A stretch of DNA of 64,000 nucleotides, taken from positions 1 through 64,000 of the forward strand of contig JADIIU010000053.1 of assembly GCA_027603945.1 (NCBI GenBank), in the 5' to 3' direction. Of the stretch, positions 33,201 through 44,600 are shown one piece after another (positions within the stretch are counted from its first letter, which is position 1; each line of letters starts with the position of its first letter). A program made the position numbers and the translations under genes. The stretch is from Terramyces sp. JEL0728 (Eukaryota > Chytridiomycota > Chytridiomycetes > Rhizophydiales > Terramycetaceae). The notes beneath the pieces were generated by a model. It saw only the letters and a list, made by a program, of their open reading frames with translations, was not told the DNA's origin and did no database searches.

Positions 33201-33946
33201 GAGTGATTTGGTTTTCCCACTGAATGTATTTGATTGCTTCTTCGGACTTTGATTGTAATGAGTTGGTTTCATTCTTAATATGCTTGAATTTTACCAGCTG
33301 TTCGTCATACTTGTTGTTTAATGTATCCAATTGCCCTACTAAATCCTCAATAGGTTGTTTGAAACTGCTAGTACCAATAATATCTTCAAGATATTCCAAC
33401 AATCCATCTTCATTTTCATTTAGTCCCTTGGGTTTCATCAAACTGATGGATTCAACCTCTCCTTGCAAGATCAAAAATCTCTTGTGATCCAAGTCGATCC
33501 CAAAGCTTTTCAATAGATTTTGAACCTGAGTGAAATTTGAAGTTTTTCCATCAATGTGATAGGATGAAGACTCTTTTCCATCATTCTTCTTGACTGTTCT
33601 TGAAACAACAAACCTATTTACAATCTCATCATCCATCTTTTCAACGATTTCTTGAAAATGAACTTGGACAGAGCATTCTTTTAAATTAGGGAATTTCGCT
33701 GAATTGTGTATCAAATCAGACAGCTTTCCTTGTCTTAATTTCTTTGCTTTGAATCCAAAAACAAACAAGAGCGAATCGATTACATTTGATTTTCCACTTC
33801 CGTTTGGTCCAACTACAGATGAAAATGATTTGTGAAATGGTCCGATTTCTACTTGTCCTGCATATGATTTGAAATTTGTCAATACTAATTTTGAGATGAT
33901 TAATCTCTTGTTTTGATCTATATTAATTCATGCTACCTCCCAACAT
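30239..33946 (-). CDS. SMC4: Condensin subunit SMC4
   Basis: Six exons joined by introns of 19-22 nt encode 1,202 residues. The N-terminal ATPase half contains VVGPNGSGKSNVIDSLLFVF (Walker A) and ILQGEVESISLMKPKG (an SMC4-typical stretch). A long coiled coil runs on both sides of the hinge near the middle (ICGRLGDLATIDDKYDVAIS, FVVDTVEAGQLCIEFL). The C-terminal half has the signature NLSGGEKTLSSLAL and Walker B LYVMDEIDAALD. A 19-nt intron (30503-30521) splits SGGEK/T. SMC4 pairs with SMC2 in condensin for mitotic chromosome compaction. The first exon is only four codons long and comes before a 19-nt intron. Confidence 0.96.
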
Positions 33947-34214
33947 ATTCAGATTGAAAAGTCCGAAATTGCAAACTGAAAATACTTTGCTGCTATTTAT
34001 AACCCAGAACAGGTCTAGCCATATGACTTAACCTTAAAGAATTAAGATGCTGTAGTTTTATTCCACGATCAACAGCCTAACAAATGGTCTGGTTTCCAGC
34101 AGGTCTTAAAGGTGTAGCCATTTTACCGATGTTCTCCTGATTGCGATGGCCAGAGTGTGTAGATAATATTCATCGATAGCCTGCCGCTATTTTTCAAAAT
34201 CTTGTCCGAATCTA
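33947..34214. promoter_or_regulatory. Shared upstream region of SMC4 and centrin
   Basis: This 268-bp divergent intergenic region, one of the longest here, has no reading frame or RNA gene I can support. It probably holds both promoters. Confidence 0.5.
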
Positions 34215-34749
34215 ATGTCGTTGTTGTATACATCCCAAAAACAAAAGAGAAAACCAAGGCCAGAACTAACTGACGATCAAAAACAAGAAATCAAGGAGGC
34301 GTTTGAACTATTCGATACAGACAAAGACAACGCTCTCGACTACCACGAACTCAAGGTAGCTATGCGTGCCTTAGGGTTCGACGCCAAGAAGCCAGAAGTA
34401 CTCAAAATCCTAAGAGATTTTGATAAGACAAATCAAGGACTTATTCAATTTGAAGATTTCCAAAAAATCAGTACTTTTTATTAATATAGTGACTGAAAAG
34501 ATTATAGATCGTGATCCTATTGAAGAGATCAGGAAAGCGTTTAAACTGTTTGATGATGATGGCACTGGAAAGATTAATTTGAGAAATTTGAGAAGAGTTG
34601 CAAAGGAAATCGGAGAGAATATGGACGATGATGAGCTGCAAGCGATGATTGATGAGTTTGATCTTGACCAAGATGGGGAAAGTAACTTGTTTTTAATCCT
34701 AGTAAATGAGCAAGAATTTATCAACATTATGACTGACGCTAACGACTAA
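34215..34749 (+). CDS. Centrin (CETN3/CDC31 type)
   Basis: Three exons with introns of 19 and 21 nt encode 164 residues. After a basic N-terminus come [55 protein letters not shown] and [19 protein letters not shown]. The first and last EF-hands are canonical calcium loops; the second (DKTNQGLIQ) is weaker. The wording [17 protein letters not shown] and [13 protein letters not shown] is closest to centrin-3/Cdc31, found at spindle poles and basal bodies. It fits with the flagellar genes in the window. Confidence 0.95.
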
Positions 34750-34938
34750 TAAATTTAAATTTTGGCTTTTAACGCTTGCCCTACTTTTGTCTCATAAAGA
34801 GGATGCGCATCTTGCTGCAACAGTCTGTGGAATGGCTCAGTAATGATCCATATCAACTGTCAATAAGAAGCAAATCCACCTCGTCGGATCTACGATGGAA
34901 ACGGGAAAAGAGAAAATTAAAATGAATCTACTAATGAT

Positions 34939-36184
34939 TTAATGATCTACTGCAACAGTACTTGGTCTAACTAAATGGACGTGTCCATCTCTGGCGTGTT
35001 GCCTTGGCTGGCCCATCCATTTTGTTGCTTCACATTGAGGCAATGGCTTAGGATCATGTTGACGTCTAGTAGTCGAGAGGAAATCTCTGTCATCACTGGT
35101 AGGAGCGTAGACATTTCTAGGACTAAAATCTACAGCCCTTGTTTGTTTACCAGGCGACATGTAATCGCTCTTGTTGGTGCTCTTTCCATCAAATTTGGTA
35201 AGATTTGGCACATAAGTTGGCGTAGGGTGAATATAACGTTCTAGATTAGTTTCGAATTACCAGCTGTTTTTGGAACGTAAGTATTAGAATAAGTAGTATC
35301 TCCGTTAAATTCTGCAGTAGATGGTGCGTACATTGCACGGTGTCTTTGATATCTTGGCGGGATTTGCCAAGCCTTGAAAGCATCTTTTGCGGTGGAGCTA
35401 CCTTCAAACTTGCTGCTATTATCAGTGGTCAAGTTTTGTGGTGCTTTTACTAATTCACGACATGGTTCGTGAGCAACGTAAGAAGCATCAGTAGTGGATT
35501 TAAAATCTCTGAAATTAATCATGCGATTACCTGTCTTCGGCTCCTCTAGCTGGTGCTGGAATCGTCTTTCTTCTTGTTGGAATAGAAGACACTTGCCATG
35601 GTTTGTAATCTGCTTCTTGAGTAGAAATCCCGTCCATTTTTTCATCACTTTTGACGTATGGCTGTTGTTTGCGGACATACTTGGCTGGCAATACCATTTC
35701 AACGTAATCTCTCTTGGTGGTAGTGGACCCATCAAAGGCACCGCTGGTGCTTTGCCATTTTGGCTGTTGTCTTCTCTTTGGAGGACTGACTCCTGGCCAA
35801 GGCTGGTAATTATCACGCTGGGTAGTCAAAGACTCCAATTTGGCATTATTTGGTTGATAAGTTGGTTTTACAATCTGTTGTTAATCCCAAAGTACTTGAT
35901 AACGAGGCCCTAGAGTGTGCAACACGAATTTTTCGCGACTAAATTAACGCATGATTACTTTTCGGTACTCGCATAGAAATCACCTCCGACGGACAGCTCC
36001 TGGGGAGCAGGCTTTCCTCTGACTACCTGGGTCGGATAAGTTTGAAAGTGGTCCCCATATTCTAGATTAGGATGGCGAAACCTGTGTGTGCATCAATGTG
36101 CGCGTCTGTCAAATGAACTGGTTTACATAACTTGTGTCTCCCACATGTGCATACATTGCAGATACATCTATCATCGTGTCCCAT
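34939..36184 (-). CDS. Stabiliser of axonemal microtubules (SAXO/FAM154-like)
   Basis: Six exons with introns of 20-22 nt encode 380 residues from the ATG at 36184. The Cys-rich N-terminus CICNVCTCGRHKLC is the SAXO signature. Repeated Mn-type motifs follow, for example FDGSTTTKRDYVEM, FEGSSTAKDAFKAW and FDGKSTNKSDYMSPG, each around a [F/L]-x-[G/S]-x-[S/T]-T-x-x-x-D/E core. These motifs bind and protect microtubules of cilia, flagella and centrioles in SAXO1/SAXO2. The sequence between motifs is Pro-rich and probably unstructured. Confidence 0.9.
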
Positions 36185-36413
36185 TATGGCTTTTGAAGTG
36201 AAGAGTAAGATTGTTGAGCGTGGAACATCTCCCATTGTCCATCAACATGTGACTCTCTATTATTATAATTCTCAAACTAGAGATGGGTAGCAATCGCCAT
36301 TCTCATCGCAAACATCATTTATGGTATATATATGGAAACTGTGCTCTCTCAGCTTTGCAGTTCGTATAGACATGAAATGTCATTACAATGAAAATCAGAC
36401 ACAAAAAGTCGTG

Positions 36414-37547
36414 TTATTGAACAATGGGATCCAAATCTTGATTTTCAGTCTCTGGCTCTTTAAGATTGTCTGTAGGTGGTTTGTAATCAAATCTAAATGT
36501 AAACAAAATCTTACCTCCAAACTAAAGCATCTTCCCCTACAAAAACCAGATTATCACTAAGTTTAAATGATCCAGTACCAATTTCGTGAGAATGCGCAGC
36601 ATTTTATCGATTTGGCAGATCTCTTGTGAGATATTGTGGAAACTAGAGATCCGTCAAGCAAAGAATATATCTGGATTTGGCCATTTTCAGTGCCCACACA
36701 GAAATAGTTTTGCTGGCGACTACCTTAGTAAGAATTACCTTATATCTATTCTACATTTATTCTTTTGGCGGGTATTGTAAGTGAAAATAATTGATTCAGT
36801 CTCCAGATTCCAGTACACAATTTTTCCATCGACGGATTTGGTCAGGACATTATCGCCAACTATTTGCACATAGTCTGCATGAAATATAGAATACCTATTT
36901 CAGTTGCGTGTGATATAAATACAGTGTTGATATCTAAATCGCCATTTTCACCAGTCAAACTAACCTTGTACAGCGATCCGGACAAGTTTCCTGCAACCAG
37001 CCAGGTGCCTGAACGATCGACAGTCTATATCAGTTGAAAAATACAATTCTAGTGGCATCGCAGGCAATCCTTTGGTTTATGTTGCCCTGCAGGTCCCAAA
37101 TAAATATTCCTTCATCTGCACATGTAATCAGCTTCTTTTTCCCAGGGATTATATCATAGATTGGCCCTGAATGTCCATGAAATGTAACAATTTCTTCAGA
37201 CTCGGCAATACTGAGTATATGTATAGATCCATTGATATCTCCCACTGCTAACCACACATCACAGTCCACTTTGATCCAACAGCAGCACGACTGGATGAAT
37301 AACAGATTACCAGATTAATATCGCAGTTATATTGCGACATGATATCCAAGTGAGTCCCGCAATGTTCATTATCGTATATATTGGCTTGTTTTCCCCCAAT
37401 CACTGCCATCAGATTTGTTGGATTATAAATATCCTTGATTTCAGACTTGAAAAAACAACATTCCACCAAGCATTCCCCATGATTTTCTTTAATTAGGCGA
37501 GAAAGCTGAAGATTTTCGAGATTAGTTCTTTCGTCTTCAACTGTCAT
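36414..37547 (-). CDS. WD40 repeat protein (EED/LRWD1-like)
   Basis: Seven exons with introns of 19-22 nt encode 336 residues, all within a beta-propeller pattern: NLMAVIGGKQANIY, DVWLAVGDINGSIHILS, VTFHGHSGPIYDIIPGKK, LITCADEGIFIWDLQG, WLVAGNLSGSLYKVS, NYFCVGTENGQIQIYSL and LVFVGEDALVWR. Repeat-3 wording (AVGDINGSIHIL...GHSGPIYDI) resembles EED and LRWD1 propellers, which bind methylated histone tails. The evidence is not enough to choose between them or to exclude another WD40 family. Confidence 0.75.
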
Positions 37548-37823
37548 TTAAAAAGTAAAAAATTGGAGCAACTGAAACCGCTCTTGGGCATGCATGAATT
37601 ACTTGGGATCCAATACATTTCAGTTGGTGACCAAGGTCTATCCAAAAGATCTGTTTGCAGGATAAATGATTATATGCGGACCAATCACTTAAATTATCTT
37701 TCCGTCGCTCAGCGATCCTATTTATCTGCCATCGTATTTACGATTGGCACAATGATGTCACCAAAGTCACGCCAATTCTTTGTGAAGACAAGTTACATTA
37801 CAATCAAACTTTGCTGGATACAA
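37548..37823. other. Region upstream of CDC14 with no assignable gene
   Basis: The plus strand is open from 37563 through this stretch in the frame of CDC14 exon 1, but with no starting ATG in a sensible place. A second frame is also largely open. No homology is recognisable and there is no good splice model. Promoter or 5' untranslated sequence is the simplest reading. Confidence 0.4.
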
Positions 37824-39565
37824 ATGCAATATACATTTCATAGCAACATCCAATCACAAGCAGAAATTTCCAGCGAAGCAAGCGAGCTTGCCAACGCGAA
37901 AGAATTCATAAAGGGTAGCTAAAGCGTAATGTAGACAAATTATTTTTCGTATGTCTGTCCAGAGCACCTCAAGACACTGACAAAATCCATTTCTTTACAG
38001 TTGATAGCACGTTTGTGTATACCAATTTTTATGCGGACTTTGGACCGTCAAATATGGCTCATTTAGTTAGGTTTTGTTACTTTATGCAAGACAAACTCCA
38101 GGTAATTCACACTGATATTAGAATCCGCAAACTGCAAACAAGACCCTGTGCTTGTATTCCTCGTTCGAGATCGATAGGCGAGCAAACGCGGCATTCTTGT
38201 TGACGGCTTACATGGTAAATGATAGTAATGAAGATGGTCGTACACCAAAAAACACCAGAAGAAGCGTATCAATCTTTGCTTGGAATCACTCCCCCTTTGA
38301 TTCCTTATCGCGATGCTGGTTATGGCCCAGCAACCTATCACATCACTGTATTGGATTGTTTACGAGGATTGAATAGAGCAATGCAGCTAGGACTATTTGA
38401 TTTACAGTCATTTGATTTGGAAGAATATGAGTTTTATGAAAAAGTAGAAAACGGAGACTATAACTGGATTACAAATAAATTTGTTGCATTGGCTGCTCCA
38501 AAGGATGATTTACAGGAACAACAGAGCTACACTATCAGCCGTTTTACTCAGCAAGGAAAACCTCTGTTTTCATCCTACAGAATGACGCCTTTGATCCACT
38601 GGATGCTGCAAAATAATATTCGTACTATTATCCGCCTGAATAATAAGACTTATGATAGAAGCAAATTCGTTAAAGCAGGGATTGAGCATATTGAATTATA
38701 TTTCCCCGATGGATCTACACCGCCAGATGCGATATTAAAGAAGTTCTTGGAAATTTGTGAAACCAGACCTGGTATTTTACATTTTATGTAGGCGCAATTG
38801 CAGTTCACTGCAAAGCCGGGCTGGGAAGAACAGGATCACTAATAGCAGCATATTTAATGAAGCATTATAGACTAACAGCATGTGAAATCATCTCGTTTAT
38901 GAGAATAATTCGTCCTGGAAGTGTTGTCGGGCCACAACAAAACTATCTACAAGCGTAATCCAAAAGCTTAATTATAGCATTCAATCAAAACTATGGAAAA
39001 TGACTCCTGCAGTAAAATTGCCTCCATATGTCTCTTGCTGGGTAGAACCGCTGCCGTTAACCAGATTTGGACAGGTGGTTATCAAACCAGCCCAATCATT
39101 GGTACAAGATCGCCCTGTGTTCCACGCAAAGAAGCGCTACGAATCATATGCTCCAGGAGACATAAAGAATTATAGAACTGCGAATGAAGTTGAAGAATAC
39201 GAAAAACAAATCCAAAAAGAAAGAAGTCTAGTGTCAACTAAACAAATCGAAGAGCTATCAATCCCTGTACAACCTAGAAAGCATCTGCTTTCAGAAGAAG
39301 TAAGCAAATCTAATCATAGGAAAAGAACGGCGTCCAGCATTCATTCTTACAGCAAAATCATGTCACTGCAGAAAACAATGCAAATAGGTACCATCTGCGT
39401 TCAAAATCTGCTAATCAAGCATTCACAATACCTAATAGGCCGCGCCAGTTTGTAGGGTTTGAACCAGACTTGATTGTACAAGAAAGCCAAGAGGGATTTG
39501 GATTCATTGATCCCTTTGCAGAAATAGAGGCTGGACATTATAAGCAAAAGCGATTGGCACAATAA
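37824..39565 (+). CDS. CDC14: Dual-specificity phosphatase CDC14
   Basis: Seven exons with introns of 19-32 nt encode 535 residues from the ATG at 37824. The N-domain reads [45 protein letters not shown] and [12 protein letters not shown]. The catalytic domain reads [22 protein letters not shown] and the signature [20 protein letters not shown], with Cys and Arg in place, followed by [16 protein letters not shown]. It opposes CDK phosphorylation at mitotic exit and has basal body/flagellar roles in some lineages. About 150 C-terminal residues are unlike other Cdc14 tails. One 32-nt intron at 39388-39419 is unusually long. Confidence 0.95.
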
Positions 39566-39598
39566 GTTTATTTTAGAATAAATATGGCTAGGGTACTA

Positions 39599-40354
39599 TT
39601 AAATTCTTCTTTTCTGAAATTTCTGGGGAGCTGGTTTAGATTTCTTTGAGACTCCTTGAGCGGGTCTGAAGTTTGAATACAGATCGTTCTTTTTTGCCGG
39701 CAGTTTCCTCTCCACTATATTAAGATAACCTACCTAGTTCTTTGTAATTTGGTAACTTTAATAATGCCTGGGGATCAAAGAAATCTTTTTTGAACTCTGT
39801 GCCGTATTGATCCAGCTCCATAAACTGGAGCATCTTGTTCATTATAAGGGGGTTCCTAAACGCATGTGTATTCCGCAACCTCTCGTTGAAATGCATCCCT
39901 TTCTCCCTTAAATCGGTCCACAGTATAATTTTATCCTGCAATAAGTATATGTTACATGTAACTCTGGTGAGCATTCTCCAGTACACACGGGTATTTTATG
40001 ATACTCCAAGATTCCTTTCTTTTGAAGGATATGCTTTACTTTGAACGCATTCGAATCTGGGTTATCATTTCTATCCAATTCTTCCTGAATTTCCATTGCA
40101 AAGTTCTGGTATTCCAGTTCAAATGGATCCAATGATGCTTGGGTTTGGGCAGAGTTTTCATTTTCAAACCTCGAAGAAGGCGAAGATCTGAAACTATCTT
40201 GGTTTGTAAGTGGAGCTGGAGAATCGATTATTTCTGTCGATTTCTTTGTAGCTGGCGGATCCTTTGCTATATTAGTTGCCGGCAGTGACGGATTGACATT
40301 CGGTGCTCTATCTACACTCTCATCAGAATCAGAATCATATTGCACCAGCTTCAT
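39599..40354 (-). CDS. SAP30BP/HCNGP-like protein
   Basis: Three exons (introns of 20 and 19 nt) encode 238 residues. The N-terminus is acidic/Ser-rich (YDSDSDESVD). The conserved HCNGP region reads LHDKIILWTDLREKGMHFNE, RLRNTHAFRNPLIMNKMLQF and DQYGTEFKKDFFDPQA, with the family's FRNP and Y/F-G-T/S-x-F/Y landmarks. The C-terminus is basic. Human SAP30BP has been linked to transcriptional repression and to splicing of short introns. That is intriguing here, next to another splicing factor in a genome with minimal introns. Confidence 0.88.
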
Positions 40355-40371
40355 TCAATTTTTTGAAAAAA

Positions 40372-40913
40372 ATGGCAAGGGAATCTCAAGCAGAAAAAGC
40401 TCTCAGATATCTGGAAGAAACAACACCTGAGGAGAGAAAAAGACATTTAAAAGAAGGGATTGTGGAAGAAACTGTTGGCGAAAGAGTTTTAAGAGTTCCA
40501 AAGTCAGTAGCAGAGAAACAAGGCGAAAAAATCGAAAAACTATTTCAAAGAATCGACGTCCCAATTGACTTACCTGCCAATTACAAAGAAGAAGCTCAGC
40601 CAGGTACTCTGGGGCTAAAGTAGATTACGTCCATAACATCCCAACTCAATCATCGGGATCTGGACACGGAGATTCTTCAATTTATAGAGTCTTGTTCAAA
40701 AAAGATCATTCGAAAGGAAAATTGATGGATATTGAAGCAGAGATTGTAAATTTTGACTTATTGTAGCGACAAGAGCAGGAGGATTATACAACCAAGCTTG
40801 AATTGAACAAAAAGTTGGCTGCCGAAAGAACTGCAAAGAAGAGAGAAAAACGGCTAAAGAAAAAGACCAAGCTGTCAAAGAAGGATTTGAAGGCGTCCTT
40901 GGCAGACTCGTAA
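40372..40913 (+). CDS. PRKRIP1-like spliceosome protein
   Basis: Three exons (introns of 20 and 21 nt) encode 166 residues. It combines RVLRVPKSVAEKQGEKIEKL, DYVHNIPTQSSGSGHGDSSI and a C-terminal helix RTAKKREKRLKKKTKLSKKD. These match the N-terminal, glycine-rich and basic-helix blocks of PRKRIP1, which contacts the spliceosome C* complex and U2 snRNP in human structures. Only 17 bp separate its start codon from that of the divergent SAP30BP-like gene. Confidence 0.85.
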
Positions 40914-40935
40914 TTGTAATTTAATAAAATAATTT

Positions 40936-41679
40936 TTAGTATTTGTTGATCATGGCTGTCAAATGCTTATCTACAGTTTCCCATTCTTTGTCGCTGCTAA
41001 GTCGATGGTCGCCGTCTATTAGTTTGACATTGACATTTCCAATGATGCGCTGCGCTATATATTCAGAATCCTGGTATGGAACATCCGTGTCTTGCATGCC
41101 ATGAATAAGATCAACTTGACAATCTCCAACGCTCAAATCGCTTGGTATCATATTTATTGATTCTGCGAGCAGTTTGTAAGAGTAGACATAAGGGTAATTT
41201 GAATATTGTGACGGTTTAGAGTAATATCCTTGTCTTTGCACATGTATTAGCTCAGTCTGTGACAATGAATCTAAAATCCGTTTGGTAAATAAACAGGTTG
41301 ACCCAAGCCCAATGAACCCTTTACATTTATTTGTTTGAAATGCCTTTCTGGCTGCTAATAAGCCAATCCAACATCCCATGCTAGCGGCTATGATAAAAAC
41401 ATTCTCTTCTCCAACAAGATTGATTATCCTCTCCGCATCAGCCACCCATCGCTGAAGCGAAGCATCTTTAATGTCTCCGATGCTTTTCCCATGTCCATAA
41501 TGATCGAAAAGAACTAAATTCAAGGATTGCCTTTCTGAAAAGGTAATCAAGTTTGTTGCTTTAACAGAGTTTTCAATAGTTGAGTTGTAACCTGGAATGA
41601 ATACAAGTGTCTTGTCCGAGTGGTTGTTGAATATCTTGATTGAAATTCCTTTCAAAAGTGCTGTGGGGAAATTTTTCAT
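40936..41679 (-). CDS. Alpha/beta hydrolase, ABHD10-like
   Basis: An intronless 247-residue hydrolase. It shows FIPGYNS (oxyanion region), LVLFDHYGHGKS, the nucleophile elbow AASMGCW, the acid in HGMQDTDVPY and the histidine in DGDHRLS. The G-Y-S-x-x-S-x-Y stretch (GYYSKPSQYS) and the overall order resemble human ABHD10, a mitochondrial thioesterase acting on acylated Cys and glucuronides. No clear mitochondrial targeting peptide is visible. Substrate unknown. Confidence 0.85.
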   Translation of the reverse strand: MKNFPTALLKGISIKIFNNHSDKTLVFIPGYNSTIENSVKATNLITFSERQSLNLVLFDHYGHGKSIGDIKDASLQRWVADAERIINLVGEENVFIIAASMGCWIGLLAARKAFQTNKCKGFIGLGSTCLFTKRILDSLSQTELIHVQRQGYYSKPSQYSNYPYVYSYKLLAESINMIPSDLSVGDCQVDLIHGMQDTDVPYQDSEYIAQRIIGNVNVKLIDGDHRLSSDKEWETVDKHLTAMINKY

Positions 41680-41692
41680 TAACTCGCGTCAA

Positions 41693-44600
41693 ATGTCTGA
41701 AGGTGATAAAGAGCCAGACACCAATGAAAAAAATGAACCTGGAAAGATAACAGGATTCGACACGAATCAAGGAGAGGATGTTCAGGCTTCTGACAAAGAA
41801 GTGGATCCAATTGAAAGGGAAATATCTCAAGAATTGGAAAATGTCCTATTAGATGAAGCTGGACAATCTGAGCTAGGAGAGGAAATATCTGTAGAGGACA
41901 TAATTTATAATTTAAACAAACAAAATAAATCAATAATACTGGAGGAAGGAGCAATTCCAGATATCGCACCAATCCAAGTAACTACAGTTAATGCAGGCTC
42001 TTAATTCATGGAATGACTTGGTGGATCACATTTCGTTCAAAAATCAGACGATTCAACTGACAGATGATGAAGAGGAGGTTGAAAACTACGCCAAGGAAGT
42101 GCTAGAGAAATCTGGATTCAGCGCGGATATAAAAGGGACACTGGCCAATGTAATATTGAATTTATGATAGCCGGAGAGAATTGGATATCATCAAGACGAA
42201 AAGTCAAATAATTCAAGGAGTGTTAAAACGGAAAGTTTGGATGATATTTTGAGCAGAAATAATGAATTTAATACGGTGCTAGGGAAAGGATTGCTAAAAA
42301 CAAAACAACCAAATATCAAGAATTACGATAACGGAGGCTCTCAAGAAATTTCAAATATATCCGTAAAATCCAGCCGTTCACAAATAGTCTCAGAGTCGCC
42401 TCTTCAATTGGACTATAATTCATCTAGAGGGCTTTCAGGTGTAGGATCAGCAGCAAATCTAAGTGGAGCGTCAGCCAAAGATTTGTCCATTCATTCTAGA
42501 AACCATTCTTTGAGTTCTTTGAAGATGTACAGAAATAAATCAAAAACATATCATGACGAGGGGACTGGAGAAAGCAAGGTACATGAAGAAGGAAAGAGTA
42601 AGCCAAATTTAAATCCACAACGTCTCTCTGAAATGGCATTATATGAATCCGAGTTTGAAGGTGTTGACGAATCGCTGCTTTCAGCACCAGATAGTACAAG
42701 TCAGCCATTCTTGGCTAGACAAAATTATGCTCCAACCAGCCATAATTTGCCATCTACTTTCGAAAAAGAAAATCGCTCTCCGATACAGCACAGTACCATT
42801 GAGTCGGAAAGAAAAGAGTTGGCTGCATCTGGTAAGCCTAAAGTGCAATTTAGTGATAGCGTTGTACAAGATGCTCCCAGAGAATCTCTGGATAAATTGG
42901 ATAATGCATCGACTGCAAAGACCAGGCCACAAACTCACACCCCAAAAAGTGGCCATACCAGCGAGAGTGGAAAAAGTTCTGAACTGCTTAACCGTCTGGA
43001 GGACGATTTTGACGAAGATTTTTTCACTGATTTGTATGTTGACAAGCCAAGCAAGAGTGCAAAAACAAGGGGTCAAGTTAAAAAGGGTTTTGTAAAAGTG
43101 CTACAAAAAGTAAATATGCCGCAATCACCGGATGGAATTGTAAAGAATTTGAACCTGAAAGGGGTTAAATTAGCGGCCAATTTGCCCTCCAGATCCGCAT
43201 CCCCAAACAAGGAAGACGAAGTGGTAACTGTGCAATAACCTCAGGTAGAGAAAATATTTTCAGAAAGCAAGTACTTTGGATTTCACGTAGGGAATTGGAA
43301 AACAAACGCATTTCGATTGACATTACGAATAATGAACAAATGTTTGATGAAATTTCGTTTGAATTAAAAGAGCGATTAAAGTAACATTAATTAATCATAG
43401 AGAGTTTGAAGTGAAGGAGCAAAAGGAGAAGGAAATTTTAAAAAACATCAAGAAGCAGAACAGCGACAGAGATTTAAGTTATAAATTCACAAAATCAAAC
43501 AAATATCAAAAGGATATCCTTCAAGGAGATGTTTCAATCCCAGCGTACTTACAGCACTCACCCTAGAACTATTCCGGTAAGACCTTTTAGTACACTCCCG
43601 CTCCATTCTGAGGAAGCAGAAAGACCAAGAGTTTCATACCGTTCCTTTTCTGATACCGAAATAGAAGCTCGGCCTTCTAAATTTGAAAAGAAAAATCTTG
43701 ATATTGCTCAGCTGGAAGAAGCAAAGTTTAAAGTACTGAATGCTATCGTCAACAAGCTTCAAACTGAATTAGATATCTTAAAGGACAAAATTAAGAAACA
43801 ACAAGATTACCAGAACAGTAAAAACTTTCAGCTGGAGTCGATTAAATCCTCAAAATCAATTAAAACAAAAGATTTAAGAGAGCTGAGACTGGAAATGCCA
43901 CTGTTACAGGAAAAGAAAAGATCTTTAATCCAGTATTTGCAGGAGGAATTCCGGATCCAGTTTTCAAAAGAAAGATTAAGAAACAACCAACTTTTAGCTA
44001 CCGCCTATGAATACCGTCAAAAAATCATCAGGAGAAACGCTGCGCTTGAACACCACTGGGAAGATAACGTTGCATTAAAGGATGATGTTTTAAAAAATCT
44101 GAAAGGGGTGCAAGGATTGCGAGATGACGTGATGGTTGAAGTAAATAAGGCCCAGGATGATGTAGATTTTTTGAAAGCTACTTATGAAAAGTTAAACACA
44201 GAGGTGAATTTCAAAAGAGGAGAAAAGAAGCAGATGATTAAAAAGAGGATGGTTGTTGATAACACTGTCCAAATTAAGGAGCTGGAATTGTTGGAAGTTG
44301 CGTTAGAACGAAGGAGAGCAAATGGAGGGGCTGTAAAATCCATCAAGGAGTTGGATAGCGTTGATCTGGAAGACTTTAACTTGACCAGAGTATGTTAAAA
44401 GCTAAAACAGCTACCTGTTGCACAATTGGATGCGAAAAAAGTGAAATATATAAACGTTGCCAAGAATCAGCTGATGAATTTGAATGCACTGGGAGCATTT
44501 TCGGAACTAGAAGCTATTGTATCCGACGTACTCGTTATTTAATCTAGTTTAACCAACTCAAGCAAGTTAATTTTAAGGATATGGCACATTTAAAGGCACT

